A stretch of 64,000 bases of DNA from Paracoccus limosus (GTDB lineage Bacteria; Pseudomonadota; Alphaproteobacteria; Rhodobacterales; Rhodobacteraceae). Position 1 is the stretch's first letter; each line of letters opens with the position of its first letter. Made by a program: the position numbers and the translations under genes. The notes under the pieces are model-generated. The model saw nothing but the letters and a program-made list of their open reading frames with translations, searched no databases and had not been told where the DNA came from. Positions 27,897 to 36,988 of the stretch are shown one piece after another. The stretch is taken from NCBI RefSeq assembly GCF_009711185.1, contig NZ_WMIF01000011.1:56658-120657 (forward strand). Reading direction: 5' to 3'.

Positions 27897-28262
27897 ATGT
27901 TGAGACGACGGATCCTGCTGGCCGGTCTGGCCATCCTTGCGGTGCGGCCTGCGCAGGCTGCCCCTGCGCTGCGGTTGATGATGGTGCGCCGCAAGGGCTG
28001 CGTCTATTGCGCGCAATGGGACCGCGAGATCGGGCCGGTCTATGGCCAGCATCCCGAGGGGCGGGCGGCGCCGCTGTTCATGGTGGATGTGGACGGCCCC
28101 TATCCCGACGGGCTGGCACTGGACCGCATGCCATGGCTGACGCCGAGCTTTATCCTGCTTCGCGATGGCATCGAAATGGCGCGATTCGAGGGTTATCCGG
28201 GTGCGACGCGGTTCTTTGCGGTGTTGCAGCACATGCTCGCCCAGGCGCGGGGCTTGGGCTGA
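27897..28262 (+). CDS. Small exported thioredoxin-like protein (SoxS-like)
   Basis: 121 aa from the ATG at 27897. Residues 1-21 form a signal peptide (basic MLRRR, hydrophobic LLAGLAILAV, AQA end). The redox-active CxxC is in RRKGCVYCAQWDREI, and the cis-proline region in MPWLTPSFILL. It should work as a periplasmic thiol reductant or oxidant. It resembles the small SoxS-type thioredoxins of Paracoccus sulfur oxidation, but no sox sulfur genes are nearby, so the function is unassigned. serS follows 63 bp later. Confidence 0.75.
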   Translation: MLRRRILLAGLAILAVRPAQAAPALRLMMVRRKGCVYCAQWDREIGPVYGQHPEGRAAPLFMVDVDGPYPDGLALDRMPWLTPSFILLRDGIEMARFEGYPGATRFFAVLQHMLAQARGLG

Positions 28263-28325
28263 AGGCTTTCGCCCCGCCGGGGCTTGCGCTATCTGGATCG
28301 GCAGAACCTGTCCGAGGGAAGCATC

Positions 28326-29618
28326 ATGCACGACATCCGCGCCATCCGCGAAAACCCTGCCGCCTTTGACGCGGCGCTGGCCCTGCGCAATCTGGCGCCG
28401 GTTTCGCCCGGGATTCTGGCGCTGGATGCCGACCGCCGTGCCCGCATCGCCAGCGCCGAGGCCGCGCAGGCCGAGCAGAACAAGGCCAGCAAGGAAGCCG
28501 GCGCCGCCAAGGGACGCGGCGACGAGGCGGAATTCGAACGGCTGCGCGCCTTTGTCAGCGCCAAGAAGGACGAGGTTGCCGCCATGCAGGCCGAGGCGAC
28601 CGCATTGGACGCCCAGTTGCGCGACCTGCTGCTGACCATCCCGAACCTGCCCGTCGACAGCGTGCCCCCCGGCAAGGACGAGGATGACAACGTCGAAATC
28701 CGCCGCTGGGGCACGCCGCGCGCCTTTGACTTCGCCCCGCGCGAGCATTTCGAGATCGCGGGCGTCAAGCCGGGCATGGACTTTGAGACCGCCGCCAAGC
28801 TGTCGGGCGCGCGTTTCGTCGTGCTGAAGGGCGGCGTCGCCCGCGTCCAGCGCGCGCTGGCGCAATTCATGCTGGACCTGCACAGCAGCGAGCATGGGCT
28901 GGAAGAGACCTGGACCCCGGTGCTGGTGCTGTCGGACATGATGTATGGCACCGGTCAGCTGCCGAAATTCGGCGAAGACAGCTATCAGACCCGCGAGGGC
29001 TGGTGGCTGATCCCGACCTCGGAGGTCACGCTGACCAATACCGTGAACGGCGATGTCGTCGAGGCGGCCAGCCTGCCGCGTCGCATGGTCGCGCATAGCC
29101 AGTGCTTCCGCTCGGAGGCGGGCAGCGCCGGGCGCGATACCGCCGGCATGCTGCGCCAGCACCAGTTCGAGAAGGTCGAGATGGTCTCGATCACCGATGC
29201 CGAAAGCGGTCTGGCCGAGCATGGCCGGATGACGAAATGCGCCGAGGCGGTGCTGGAGCGGCTGGGCCTGCCCTATCGCACCATCGTGCTGTGTGGCGGC
29301 GACATGGGTTTTGGCGCCCGCATCACGCATGACCTCGAGGTCTGGCTGCCCGGTCAGGATAAGTATCGCGAGATTTCCAGCGTCAGCTATTGCGGCGATT
29401 TCCAGGCGCGGCGCATGAACGCCCGCTATCGCCCGGAAGGCGGCGGCAAGCCCGAGTTCGTGCACACGCTGAACGGCTCGGGTCTGGCGGTCGGGCGCAC
29501 GCTGATCGCGGTGCTGGAAAACGGCCAGCAGGAAGATGGCTCGGTCGAGCTGCCGCAGGCGCTGCACCCCTATCTGGGCGGCAAGACCCGGCTGGCGGCG
29601 GACGGCACGCTGGCCTGA
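28326..29618 (+). CDS. serS: Seryl-tRNA synthetase
   Basis: 430 aa from the ATG at 28326. The N-terminal coiled-coil arm (about 30-105) is Ala/Glu/Lys-rich, followed by PREHFEIA and the class II motifs: motif 2 in [20 protein letters not shown] with [11 protein letters not shown], and motif 3 in [20 protein letters not shown]. It charges tRNA-Ser and tRNA-Sec. [19 protein letters not shown] is the usual alphaproteobacterial start. Confidence 0.97.
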   Translation: MHDIRAIRENPAAFDAALALRNLAPVSPGILALDADRRARIASAEAAQAEQNKASKEAGAAKGRGDEAEFERLRAFVSAKKDEVAAMQAEATALDAQLRDLLLTIPNLPVDSVPPGKDEDDNVEIRRWGTPRAFDFAPREHFEIAGVKPGMDFETAAKLSGARFVVLKGGVARVQRALAQFMLDLHSSEHGLEETWTPVLVLSDMMYGTGQLPKFGEDSYQTREGWWLIPTSEVTLTNTVNGDVVEAASLPRRMVAHSQCFRSEAGSAGRDTAGMLRQHQFEKVEMVSITDAESGLAEHGRMTKCAEAVLERLGLPYRTIVLCGGDMGFGARITHDLEVWLPGQDKYREISSVSYCGDFQARRMNARYRPEGGGKPEFVHTLNGSGLAVGRTLIAVLENGQQEDGSVELPQALHPYLGGKTRLAADGTLA

Positions 29619-29702
29619 GGCCGGCGCCACAACCTTAGCGGGAATTTTCAAGGCGGCCGCGAATCCGCGCAACCTGCCCATGGCCGGCAACGTTCGGCTT
29701 GC

Positions 29703-30428
29703 ATGAGGCGCAGAGGAACACCCCTGCTGATCGGCGCAGTGCTGGCGTTCATCGCCAGCCTGCTGCTGCACGGGCTGAGCCTGTTGAACGCGCCGCATCT
29801 GGCCCCGGATGATGCGCTGGCCACGCCGATGGCCGACAACCCCATCGACATGGTCGATCTGCTGCTGGCGCCGCAATCGCCGGTGGCGCTGTCGCTGATG
29901 GCGGTTCTGGGCTGCGGGCTGCTTTATCACGCGCTGCGCCGCCAAGACCCGGAGGCCGCGCCAGCACAGGGCCCGCTGGAGGTCGGGCTGCTGGCCGGTG
30001 CCTTCTGGCCTTGGCTGGAACTGCACCAGCCGGTCGCGGCGCTGGCTCTGGCGGGGCTGATGCTGGTGGCGCTGCTGCGCGCGGCGCTGGCCGGGCTGCG
30101 CCATGACGGACGGGGTCGCAGCAGCGCCACTCTGGCCTTTGCCGCCGGTTGGGCGACGCTGGCCGGGATGGCGATGCTGGCATCGGTGTTGCAATACCGG
30201 CTGGGTGCGCCGCCGCTGCTGGCCGCCGCCATCAGCCTGATGCTGGCGACACTGCTGAGCGTCAATATACAGCTGCGGCTGGGCCGGACAATTTCCTACA
30301 GCATCGCACTAATCTGGGGGCTGATCGCCATTGCAGCGGGGGCGATGCTGGCCAGCATCGGGCTGGCCGCAATGGCGGTGCTGGCCATCGCGGTCATTGC
30401 CGTGGCGCTGGTGCAGGCCTCGACCTAA
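29703..30428 (+). CDS. Polytopic membrane protein of unknown function
   Basis: 241 aa with about six predicted membrane segments (around 8-27, 60-76, 90-120, 143-160, 170-190, 198-238). It is rich in Leu and Ala, with a short hydrophilic stretch APHLAPDDALATPMADNP after the first helix. I recognise no family motif. It ends 4 bp before the convergent der gene. Codon use matches its neighbours, so it is likely a real native gene. Confidence 0.6.
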   Translation: MRRRGTPLLIGAVLAFIASLLLHGLSLLNAPHLAPDDALATPMADNPIDMVDLLLAPQSPVALSLMAVLGCGLLYHALRRQDPEAAPAQGPLEVGLLAGAFWPWLELHQPVAALALAGLMLVALLRAALAGLRHDGRGRSSATLAFAAGWATLAGMAMLASVLQYRLGAPPLLAAAISLMLATLLSVNIQLRLGRTISYSIALIWGLIAIAAGAMLASIGLAAMAVLAIAVIAVALVQAST

Positions 30429-30432
30429 AAGG

Positions 30433-31908
30433 CTATTCGCCCTTGGGCTTCTGCCGGTGCTTGTGCTTGGACAGGGCGCCGGACTGATTGATCTTGTTGG
30501 CTTTTTCCTTGTAGGGGTTCTTCGCCCCCTGATCGCGGAACGTCAGCCGGATCGGCGTGCCGGGCATGTCGAAATCCACCCGCAAGCCGTTGATCAGGTA
30601 GCGCTGATAGCTGTCGGGCAGTTTGTCGGTATGCGTCGCCATCACCACGAAGGCCGGCGGCCGGGTTTTCACCTGCGTCATGTAGCGCAGGCGGATACGG
30701 CGGCCGCCCGGTGCCGGCGGCGGATGCGCCTCGGTCATCGCGCCCAGCCACTGGTTCAGACGCGCGGTCGGCACGCGGCGGTTCCAGACCTCATGCGCCT
30801 TGAGGATGGCATTGTGCAGCCGGTCCAGCCCTTTGCCCGTGCGGGCCGAGACGGTGACCAGAGGCGCGCCCTTGAGCTGCGGCAAGAGCCGCTCAAAGGC
30901 CTCGCGCAGCTCGTTGAGCTTGTGCGGCTTGTCCTCTTCCAGATCCCATTTGTTCGCGGCGATGACCACGGCGCGGCCCTCGGTCTCGGCGAAATCGGCG
31001 ATGCGCAGGTCCTGCTGTTCGAACGGGATACCCACGTCCAGCAACACCACGACCACCTCGGCAAAGCGCACGGCGCGCAAGCCGTCAGCCACCGACAGCT
31101 TTTCCACCTTGTCGGTGATCCGCGCCTTTTTGCGCATGCCGGCGGTGTCAAAGATGCGGATCGGCGTGCCCATGAAATCGGTGCTGACGCTGATCGAATC
31201 GCGGGTAATCCCGGCCTCGGGGCCGGTCAGTAGCCGGTCCTCGCCGATGATCTTGTTGATCAGCGTGGATTTGCCGGCATTGGGACGGCCGATCACCGCG
31301 ATCTGCAGGGGCTTGGCAGCCGAGGGCCGCCAGCTTTCGTCGTCGTCCTCGTCGTCATCCTCGGACAGGTCGACGTCGGTTTCCGGCGCCTGCTGGACAT
31401 TCGCCGCCTCGAACTGCTCGGCCAGCGGCAGCAGCGCGCGGTAAAGGTCGTCCATGCCCTCGCCATGCTCGGCCGAGACGCGCAGAGGCTCGCCCAAACC
31501 AAGGGCATAGGCCTCCATCGCGCCGGCCTCGCCCGCACGGCCCTCGGCCTTGTTGGCAGCCAGAATGACGTGCTTGGCGCGGCGGCGCAGGATCTCGGCA
31601 AAATACTCGTCGGCTGCCGTGACACCGATGCGGGCGTCGATCACGAACAGGCAGACGTCCGCCTCGTCCACAGCGCGCTCGGTCAGGCGGCGCATGCGGC
31701 CTTGCAGGCTGTCGTCATCGGCCATTTCCAGACCGGCCGAATCGACCACGATGAAACGCAGGTCGCCCAGACGCCCCTGCCCTTCGCGCAGGTCGCGGGT
31801 CACGCCGGGCTGGTCATCGACCAGCGCCAGCCGTTTGCCGACCAGACGGTTGAACAGGGTGGACTTGCCGACATTCGGCCGCCCGACAATGGCGAGGGTA
31901 AAGCTCAT
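30433..31908 (-). CDS. der: Ribosome biogenesis GTPase Der (EngA)
   Basis: 491 aa with two tandem GTPase domains. Domain 1: [34 protein letters not shown]. Domain 2 (from about 205): [37 protein letters not shown] and [13 protein letters not shown]-like C-terminal domain ends in [17 protein letters not shown]. An acidic linker ([13 protein letters not shown]) joins the two G domains. Der helps mature the 50S subunit. The ATG overlaps the bamB stop (ATGA), the conserved yfgM-bamB-der order. Confidence 0.96.
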   Translation of the reverse strand: MSFTLAIVGRPNVGKSTLFNRLVGKRLALVDDQPGVTRDLREGQGRLGDLRFIVVDSAGLEMADDDSLQGRMRRLTERAVDEADVCLFVIDARIGVTAADEYFAEILRRRAKHVILAANKAEGRAGEAGAMEAYALGLGEPLRVSAEHGEGMDDLYRALLPLAEQFEAANVQQAPETDVDLSEDDDEDDDESWRPSAAKPLQIAVIGRPNAGKSTLINKIIGEDRLLTGPEAGITRDSISVSTDFMGTPIRIFDTAGMRKKARITDKVEKLSVADGLRAVRFAEVVVVLLDVGIPFEQQDLRIADFAETEGRAVVIAANKWDLEEDKPHKLNELREAFERLLPQLKGAPLVTVSARTGKGLDRLHNAILKAHEVWNRRVPTARLNQWLGAMTEAHPPPAPGGRRIRLRYMTQVKTRPPAFVVMATHTDKLPDSYQRYLINGLRVDFDMPGTPIRLTFRDQGAKNPYKEKANKINQSGALSKHKHRQKPKGE

Positions 31909-33227
31909 CTGTATGCGATCAACTGGCCGCCATGGGTGACGACATAAAGGGTCTGGCCCGCGACAGCCGGGGCCGCAGCGGCGCCGCCCGGAATCTCGGC
32001 CGTGCCGATCAGAGCGCCCGAAGCGGGGTCGAAGACGCGCAGATAGCCGTCCGAGCCGGCAAGGTAAAGCTTTGATCCGGCCAGCACCGGGCCATAGTGG
32101 TTCCAGACCTTGTCCTGCTTGCGCACGATCTGTTTGGTGAAATAGGGCAGCTTCTGGGCCCAGACCCGGCCGCCGGTGGCGGCATCCAGCCGGATCAGCT
32201 GCGCCTGATCGTTGACGAGGAACACGGAATTGCCGGCCACCAGCGCCGGGCTCGACGCGCCCTCGGGCGCCTCCCATTTCTGCATTCCGGTCGTCAGGTC
32301 ATAGGCACCGACCTTGCCCGAGCTGGTGCCGGCATAGATCGTGTCGCCGGCGATGACCGGATCGCCGGTCATGTCGCGGAACAGCGCGATCGAACGGCCC
32401 AGCCGCGAGCCGCCGACATTGGCGGTCCAGAGCTGGTTGCCGGATTTCGCCTCGACGCCCATCAGTCCGCCGTTCGAGAACGGGAAGACCACGGTGCCGC
32501 CCTGAATCGCCGGGGCGGCGACGCCCATGACGCCGGCCATGCCATCGGTGCCTGACACGCGCCACAGCACCTTGCCGTCGCTGGCGCGCACCGCCCAGCC
32601 CTGCGCATCGCGCCCGACCAGATAGACCACGCCATCCTGCACCGTCGGCGCACCGCTGACCGGGGCATCGACCTTTTGCCGCCATGCGACGGCACCGCCG
32701 CGCGGGTCCATGGCGACCAGCTCGCCATAGCCGGTGGTGACAAAGACGCGGTTGCCCTCATAGGCGACACCGCCGCCCGAGACGCTGCGTTCGGATTCGC
32801 CGGCAGGGCGCAGATCGACGCTCCACACCCGGCCGCCGCCGGTGGTGGTGGCGGTCACGGTGGATTCGCTGTCGAGCGTAAAGATCAGCCCGCCCGCCAC
32901 CACCGGATCGGCGGTGACGCGGTGGCGCCGGTCCGAGGGTGTGCCGATCGCCGCCGACCAGATCCGGTTGGTGCCTTGGCCCAAGGCCATATTGCCCGAG
33001 GCATGGCTGGCCGAGCCGGCGCGCTGCGGCCAGTCGGTATTGCCGCGCACCGGCGGCAGGTGCAGCGCGGCCGAGACCGGCGCCGGGGCGCCCACGACCG
33101 CGCCGCCATCGGGCGAGAATACCGCGCGCGGGTCCAGCCGTTCACCGGGCAGGATCACGTCCTTGTTCTGGCAGGCACTCAGGGCCGTCAGCCCCGCCAA
33201 GGCGGCGATCAGGGGCAACCGGGTCAT
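31905..33227 (-). CDS. bamB: Outer membrane assembly lipoprotein BamB-like (PQQ-like propeller)
   Basis: 440 aa from the ATG at 33227 with GAGGAGA upstream. A lipoprotein signal ends in the lipobox LSAC (Cys about 20). The rest shows propeller repeats such as [50 protein letters not shown] and [12 protein letters not shown], the PQQ_2 pattern. BamB is a periplasmic lipoprotein of the BAM complex that folds outer-membrane proteins. Flanked by yfgM-like and der genes on the same strand, the usual context. Confidence 0.88.
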   Translation of the reverse strand: MTRLPLIAALAGLTALSACQNKDVILPGERLDPRAVFSPDGGAVVGAPAPVSAALHLPPVRGNTDWPQRAGSASHASGNMALGQGTNRIWSAAIGTPSDRRHRVTADPVVAGGLIFTLDSESTVTATTTGGGRVWSVDLRPAGESERSVSGGGVAYEGNRVFVTTGYGELVAMDPRGGAVAWRQKVDAPVSGAPTVQDGVVYLVGRDAQGWAVRASDGKVLWRVSGTDGMAGVMGVAAPAIQGGTVVFPFSNGGLMGVEAKSGNQLWTANVGGSRLGRSIALFRDMTGDPVIAGDTIYAGTSSGKVGAYDLTTGMQKWEAPEGASSPALVAGNSVFLVNDQAQLIRLDAATGGRVWAQKLPYFTKQIVRKQDKVWNHYGPVLAGSKLYLAGSDGYLRVFDPASGALIGTAEIPGGAAAAPAVAGQTLYVVTHGGQLIAYR

Positions 33228-33298
33228 TGCTGTCTCCTCTTTGACCGGCACGCCCTGCATTTGCTGCGGGCCGGCCTGCTTCGTCCTGGTCCGGCGCC

Positions 33299-33994
33299 TC
33301 AGTTCGCCGGAGCCACCGTCATGGTCTGGGGTCCGGGTCCGTCCTGCGGCTCGGGCGCGGCGCCAAGCGTGATCATCATCTCGCCAAGCCGGCGACGCAA
33401 GGGCTCGGAGAGCCCGTCCTTTTGCTGGATCTGCCGGATCAGCACCACGGCATCATCCTTGCGGTCGGCGCCGATCAGCGCGATGGCCTTTTGTTCCAGC
33501 GCCAGCAGCTCATAGGGCGCGCCGGGCTTGGACAGCTGCGAAAGGATCGAATCGCGCTGCGCCGCATCCATCGAGGTGCCAGCCAGCATCACCGCCTTGA
33601 GCAGCGCCAGATCGTGCAGGATCGGATCGCTTGCGACGGTCGCCGCCGCGGTTTCAAGCCGGTCGGCGGCCTTCTGGGTCAGGCCGGCATCTGCCTCGGC
33701 CCCGGCGGCCAGCATCTGCGTGACCAAGGCCCGGCCGGTCGAGCCGTCCGCGTCGATGCCCGACAGCGCCGCGACCTGATCGGGCGCCTGCTGGGCCGCC
33801 AGCACCGCGTCCCCCCAGGCCTGCGCGGCCTTTTCGTCGCGGTTGCGGCTGTATTCGCGCCAGGCAGCGCTGCCGACCAGTGCGACGATGGCCAGAACAG
33901 CGATCCAGCCAAAGCGGCGGAACGCCCGGAACAGCCGGTCGCGGCGCAGGTCGTCGGTCACCTCGTCGATGAAGCTGTCGTTCTGGTTGGCCAT
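33299..33994 (-). CDS. YfgM-like membrane-anchored TPR protein
   Basis: 231 aa. A cytoplasmic N-terminus (IDEVTDDLRRDRLFRAFRRF), one membrane segment at about 30-45 (WIAVLAIVALVGSAAW), then a helical periplasmic domain with TPR-like helix pairs. EEVxDDLRRDRL is typical of the alphaproteobacterial YfgM/TPR_21 family. YfgM associates with the Sec translocon and periplasmic chaperones in E. coli. First gene of the yfgM-bamB-der set here, 71 bp before bamB. Confidence 0.8.
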   Translation of the reverse strand: MANQNDSFIDEVTDDLRRDRLFRAFRRFGWIAVLAIVALVGSAAWREYSRNRDEKAAQAWGDAVLAAQQAPDQVAALSGIDADGSTGRALVTQMLAAGAEADAGLTQKAADRLETAAATVASDPILHDLALLKAVMLAGTSMDAAQRDSILSQLSKPGAPYELLALEQKAIALIGADRKDDAVVLIRQIQQKDGLSEPLRRRLGEMMITLGAAPEPQDGPGPQTMTVAPAN

Positions 33995-34077
33995 GTCGTT
34001 CCCGCGTCATCCTTTTCTTTGGCGCTGTTCTATACGGGCTTTCTGCCTTTTGCCAATGCCGGGCGCGCGCGGCCCGA

Positions 34078-34983
34078 TCACGGGACCCGGCGTGGCGGGC
34101 GCGACTGGCGCAGGCTGGCCCCGGAATACAGCGCCAGCGCCCCCCAGATCATGGCAAAGGCGATCATGTGCCAGCGCGTGAACGGCTCGCCAAAGATCAG
34201 CACGGCGCAAAGGAATTGCAGCGTCGGGTTCAGATAGAACATCAGCCCTACGGTGGTCAGCTCGATCCGCCGCGTCGCATAGGCAAAGAGCACCAAGGGC
34301 AGCGCGGTGATGACGCCGGAAAACACCAAAAGCCCGCTGATGCGCGCCGAGGCGCCAAAGGCCAGCGGATGCAGCCAGCCTTGCGGCAGCCAGCCCAGGG
34401 CCTGCAGCGCCAGCCATCCCAGCGCCAGCGGCGCCAGAAGCGCCACCTCGCAGGCGACCGACAGCACCGGGCCCAGCGGCAGGGATTTCTTGACCATCCC
34501 GTAAAGCCCCATGGTGATGGCCAGCCCAAGGCTGATCCAGGGCGCAACGCCAAGGCCGATGGTCAGGATCACCACCGCCGCCAGCGCGATCATCACCGCC
34601 AGCCCCTGCGCCAGACTCAGCCGCTCGCCAAAGACCACAAGGCCCAGGGCCACGGTGACCAATGGAAAGATGTAATAGCCAAGCGAGCTTTGCACGACAT
34701 GGCCAGCCTGCACCGACCAGATGAACAGACCCCAATTGGCCGAGACCAGCAGCGCCGCCAGCGCCACGCGCGGGGCATGTGGCCCGGTCGCCGCCTGCCA
34801 GAATTCGCCCAGCCTGCCCTGCCATGCCAGCAACGCGACGAAAAAGACCAGCGACCAGAGCGTGCGATGCGCCAGCACCTCGAGCACGGGCACGCCGGCC
34901 AGCTCGCGGTAATAGATCGGCGACAGGCCCCATGTGACGCAGACGAGAATGATCGCCCAGAAGCCCTTGCCCCATTCGCTCAT
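34078..34983 (-). CDS. rarD: EamA-family transporter RarD
   Basis: 301 aa with ten membrane segments. From the ATG at 34983 the protein begins MSEWGKGFWAIILVCVTWGL and contains SPIYYRELAGVPVLEVLAHR, the RarD pattern (haHR at the end of TM2). Two EamA halves are visible, the second around SGLLVFSGVITALPLVLFAY. RarD was named for a chloramphenicol-sensitivity phenotype; its substrate is unknown. A long in-frame upstream extension contains repeat-like sequence and was not used. Confidence 0.85.
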   Translation of the reverse strand: MSEWGKGFWAIILVCVTWGLSPIYYRELAGVPVLEVLAHRTLWSLVFFVALLAWQGRLGEFWQAATGPHAPRVALAALLVSANWGLFIWSVQAGHVVQSSLGYYIFPLVTVALGLVVFGERLSLAQGLAVMIALAAVVILTIGLGVAPWISLGLAITMGLYGMVKKSLPLGPVLSVACEVALLAPLALGWLALQALGWLPQGWLHPLAFGASARISGLLVFSGVITALPLVLFAYATRRIELTTVGLMFYLNPTLQFLCAVLIFGEPFTRWHMIAFAMIWGALALYSGASLRQSRPPRRVP

Positions 34984-35089
34984 GTCGTGATCCCTTTTGC
35001 GCGGGCCTGCGGCTGGCCCGTGACGCGCTGGCCTGTGGCGCGCCGGGTTCCGTGATGCGCCGGATTCGCCTTGGTGGCAAGGTTGGCCC

Positions 35090-35169
35090 GGGGGCTCTGC
35101 CCCCACGTCCTGCCGGCCCCTCGACGGGGCCGGCAGGACGTTCCCCCGGGATATTTCGCCACGAAAGAA
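35090..35169 (+). repeat. Palindromic intergenic repeat, copy 5 (best-formed)
   Basis: First hairpin GGGGGC-TCT-GCCCCC (35090-35104). The second has a perfect 16-bp stem: ACGTCCTGCCGGCCCC (35105-35120) pairs with 35126-35141 around the loop TCGAC. The tail CCGGGATATTTCGCCACGAA then AGAA ends at 35169. The A-rich tail end also supplies the T-tract of the sodB terminator on the other strand. Confidence 0.9.
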
Positions 35170-35172
35170 AAA

Positions 35173-35194
35173 GACCCGCCGGGTGGGGCGGGCC
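35173..35194 (-). terminator. Intrinsic terminator of sodB
   Basis: Read leftward, the stem GGCCCGCC / GGCGGGTC with a 6-base loop is followed by TTTTTCTTTC. It lies 25 bp after the sodB stop and its T-tract is part of intergenic repeat copy 5. Confidence 0.8.
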
Positions 35195-35218
35195 TTTCGA
35201 TCGTCATGCCGGGTCGGG

Positions 35219-35818
35219 TCAGAGGCGCGAGGCCACGTTTTCCCAGTTCACCAGATTGTTGAGGAAGTTTTCCAGATATTTCGGACGCGCGTTGCGGAAG
35301 TCGATGTAGTAGCTGTGCTCCCACACGTCGCAGCCCAGGAGCGCGGTCTGGCCGAAGCACAGCGGGTTCACGCCGTTTTCGGTCTTGGTGATCTTGAGGC
35401 TGCCGTCCTTGTCCTTGACGAGCCAAGCCCAGCCCGAACCGAACTGGCCGACACCGGCTTCCGAGAATTTCTTCTTGAAGTCGTCGACCGAGCCGAAGGA
35501 TTCGGTGAGCGCCTTTTCCAGCGCGCCCGGGATGGCGCCGGCGTTCGGGCCCATCATTTCCCAGAACTGGCTGTGGTTCCAGTGCTGGCTGGCATTGTTG
35601 AAGATGCCGTTCTGGGCAACCGCGCCGGACTGGTAGGTGCCGGTCACGATGTCCTCAAGGCTCTTGCCGTCCCACTCGGTGCCGGCGACCAGCTCGTTGA
35701 GCTTGTCGACATAGGCCTTGTGGTGCTTGTCGTGGTGATATTCCAGCGTTTCCTTGGACATGCCACCTGCGGCGAGCGCGTCATGGGCATAGGGCAGATC
35801 GGGAAGGGTAAAGGCCAT
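35219..35818 (-). CDS. sodB: Superoxide dismutase, Fe/Mn type
   Basis: 199 aa. Metal ligands are visible: His in EYHHDKHHKAYVDKLN (first His of the LEYHH block), His in NNASQHWNHSQFW, and Asp/His in CDVWEHSYYIDF. MAFTLPDLPYAHDAL is the common start. QFGSGWAWLV favours an iron or cambialistic enzyme. It converts superoxide to O2 and H2O2 in the cytoplasm. No signal peptide. Single gene with its own terminator. Confidence 0.96.
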   Translation of the reverse strand: MAFTLPDLPYAHDALAAGGMSKETLEYHHDKHHKAYVDKLNELVAGTEWDGKSLEDIVTGTYQSGAVAQNGIFNNASQHWNHSQFWEMMGPNAGAIPGALEKALTESFGSVDDFKKKFSEAGVGQFGSGWAWLVKDKDGSLKITKTENGVNPLCFGQTALLGCDVWEHSYYIDFRNARPKYLENFLNNLVNWENVASRL

Positions 35819-35958
35819 TTTCGAGTTCCTTTCCAGCAGTTTCGATCACGGTTTCTGGCACAGGCACAGGCGGGTGGGAAGCCCCGACCTGCACGGACCG
35901 TCGCGGGCCAACGCCCGGCCCGCACATGGGTTCCGGGCGACGGCGCGCCATATCGCCC

Positions 35959-36396
35959 TCAGTCCTGAGGCGACATGCAGTTGCCCTGCCCCTGCATGGT
36001 GTTTTCATAGCCTTGGGCACTGACGGTCAGCCAGGCATGGCCATCGACCTTGCGCACCGTCAGCCGATAGTCCAGCCGGGCGGCATATTGCCCCGACTGG
36101 TTGCGCACCCCCGAAAGCGCCCAGCCATAGCTGCGCGCGGCCGCATCATCGGCGGTGACTGAGGCCGGGACCGGGCGGCGCACCAGCCGTTGCAGGATCG
36201 GGTCAAAGACCTCGATCCGGCCGCTGTGCGGTCCGGCGGTTTGTCGGGTCAGCATCAGGAAATCGGGCACCCAGCCGGTGCCGCTGTCATCCTGCAGCCG
36301 GCACATCATCACCTTGGGCGGTGGCGCTGCGCCGAATTCCTGCGCGCCAGCGGGGCCGGCGGCGATCAGGGCAAGGGCAAGGAAAAGGCGGCGCAT
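35959..36396 (-). CDS. Small exported protein, unknown
   Basis: 145 aa from the ATG at 36396. A signal peptide (MRRLFLALALIAAGPAGAQ) is followed by a mature part of about 126 residues with two cysteines (VMMCRLQDD and GNCMSPQD), which may form a disulfide. YRLTVRKVDGHAWLTVSAQG suggests a beta-rich fold. I recognise no family. It stands between sodB and soxG on the same strand with short gaps. Native codon use. Confidence 0.6.
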   Translation of the reverse strand: MRRLFLALALIAAGPAGAQEFGAAPPPKVMMCRLQDDSGTGWVPDFLMLTRQTAGPHSGRIEVFDPILQRLVRRPVPASVTADDAAARSYGWALSGVRNQSGQYAARLDYRLTVRKVDGHAWLTVSAQGYENTMQGQGNCMSPQD

Positions 36397-36469
36397 GGCG
36401 GGGGCTCCGGCAGGTGTTCGGCCTGCCATACCCCTGCCTCGCGCCGCCCGCAAACACACGAAGCGGCGA

Positions 36470-36988
36470 TCAGCGCGGATCGAGTTCCGTGCCCGGCCGT
36501 GCCGCACCGCGCAGAAGGCCGCCGATGTAATCGCCGACCGAGCGGAAGCCGATCAGCACGAAGCCCTCGCCCCGGCGCCAGATGCCGCAGGCGACCTGCG
36601 CCGCACGGGTGCGGCGGATGCCGTCGGCAGGCATGGCGGCGATATCGGCAGGGCAAAGCTTGGCCAGCGCCTGCGCAGCCCGCGCGCCCTCGATGGCAAA
36701 GGCCGCGCGCATGTCGCTGACATCCAGCACCAGCGCATGTTCGGTCGACAGCGCGTCGGCCAGAGCCTGCGTGGCCTCGCGGGCCTCGGCCTTGGGCAGG
36801 ACCAAGAGCAGCTCGTCGGGCGACATCCAGCACAGGGTGCGCGCGCCATCCGTGACCGTCGCATTCGCGGCCGGCATCGCCAGCCCGGTGGCGGCGGCGA
36901 TGGCATCGCCCGCCCGCACAAGGTCGGCGCGGATCTGGACCATGCCCAGATCCTTGAGTTCGGTGATTTTCGCCAGCGCCTCAGCCAT
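36470..36988 (-). CDS. soxG: Sarcosine oxidase gamma subunit
   Basis: 172 aa from the ATG at 36988, which overlaps the soxA end. The GcvT-like fold is suggested by CWMSPDELLLVLP and RGEGFVLIGFRSVGDYIGGL, blocks typical of SoxG. With SoxA, B and D it makes the heterotetrameric enzyme that oxidises sarcosine to glycine, passing the methyl carbon to tetrahydrofolate. Last gene of the sox unit. Confidence 0.87.
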   Translation of the reverse strand: MAEALAKITELKDLGMVQIRADLVRAGDAIAAATGLAMPAANATVTDGARTLCWMSPDELLLVLPKAEAREATQALADALSTEHALVLDVSDMRAAFAIEGARAAQALAKLCPADIAAMPADGIRRTRAAQVACGIWRRGEGFVLIGFRSVGDYIGGLLRGAARPGTELDPR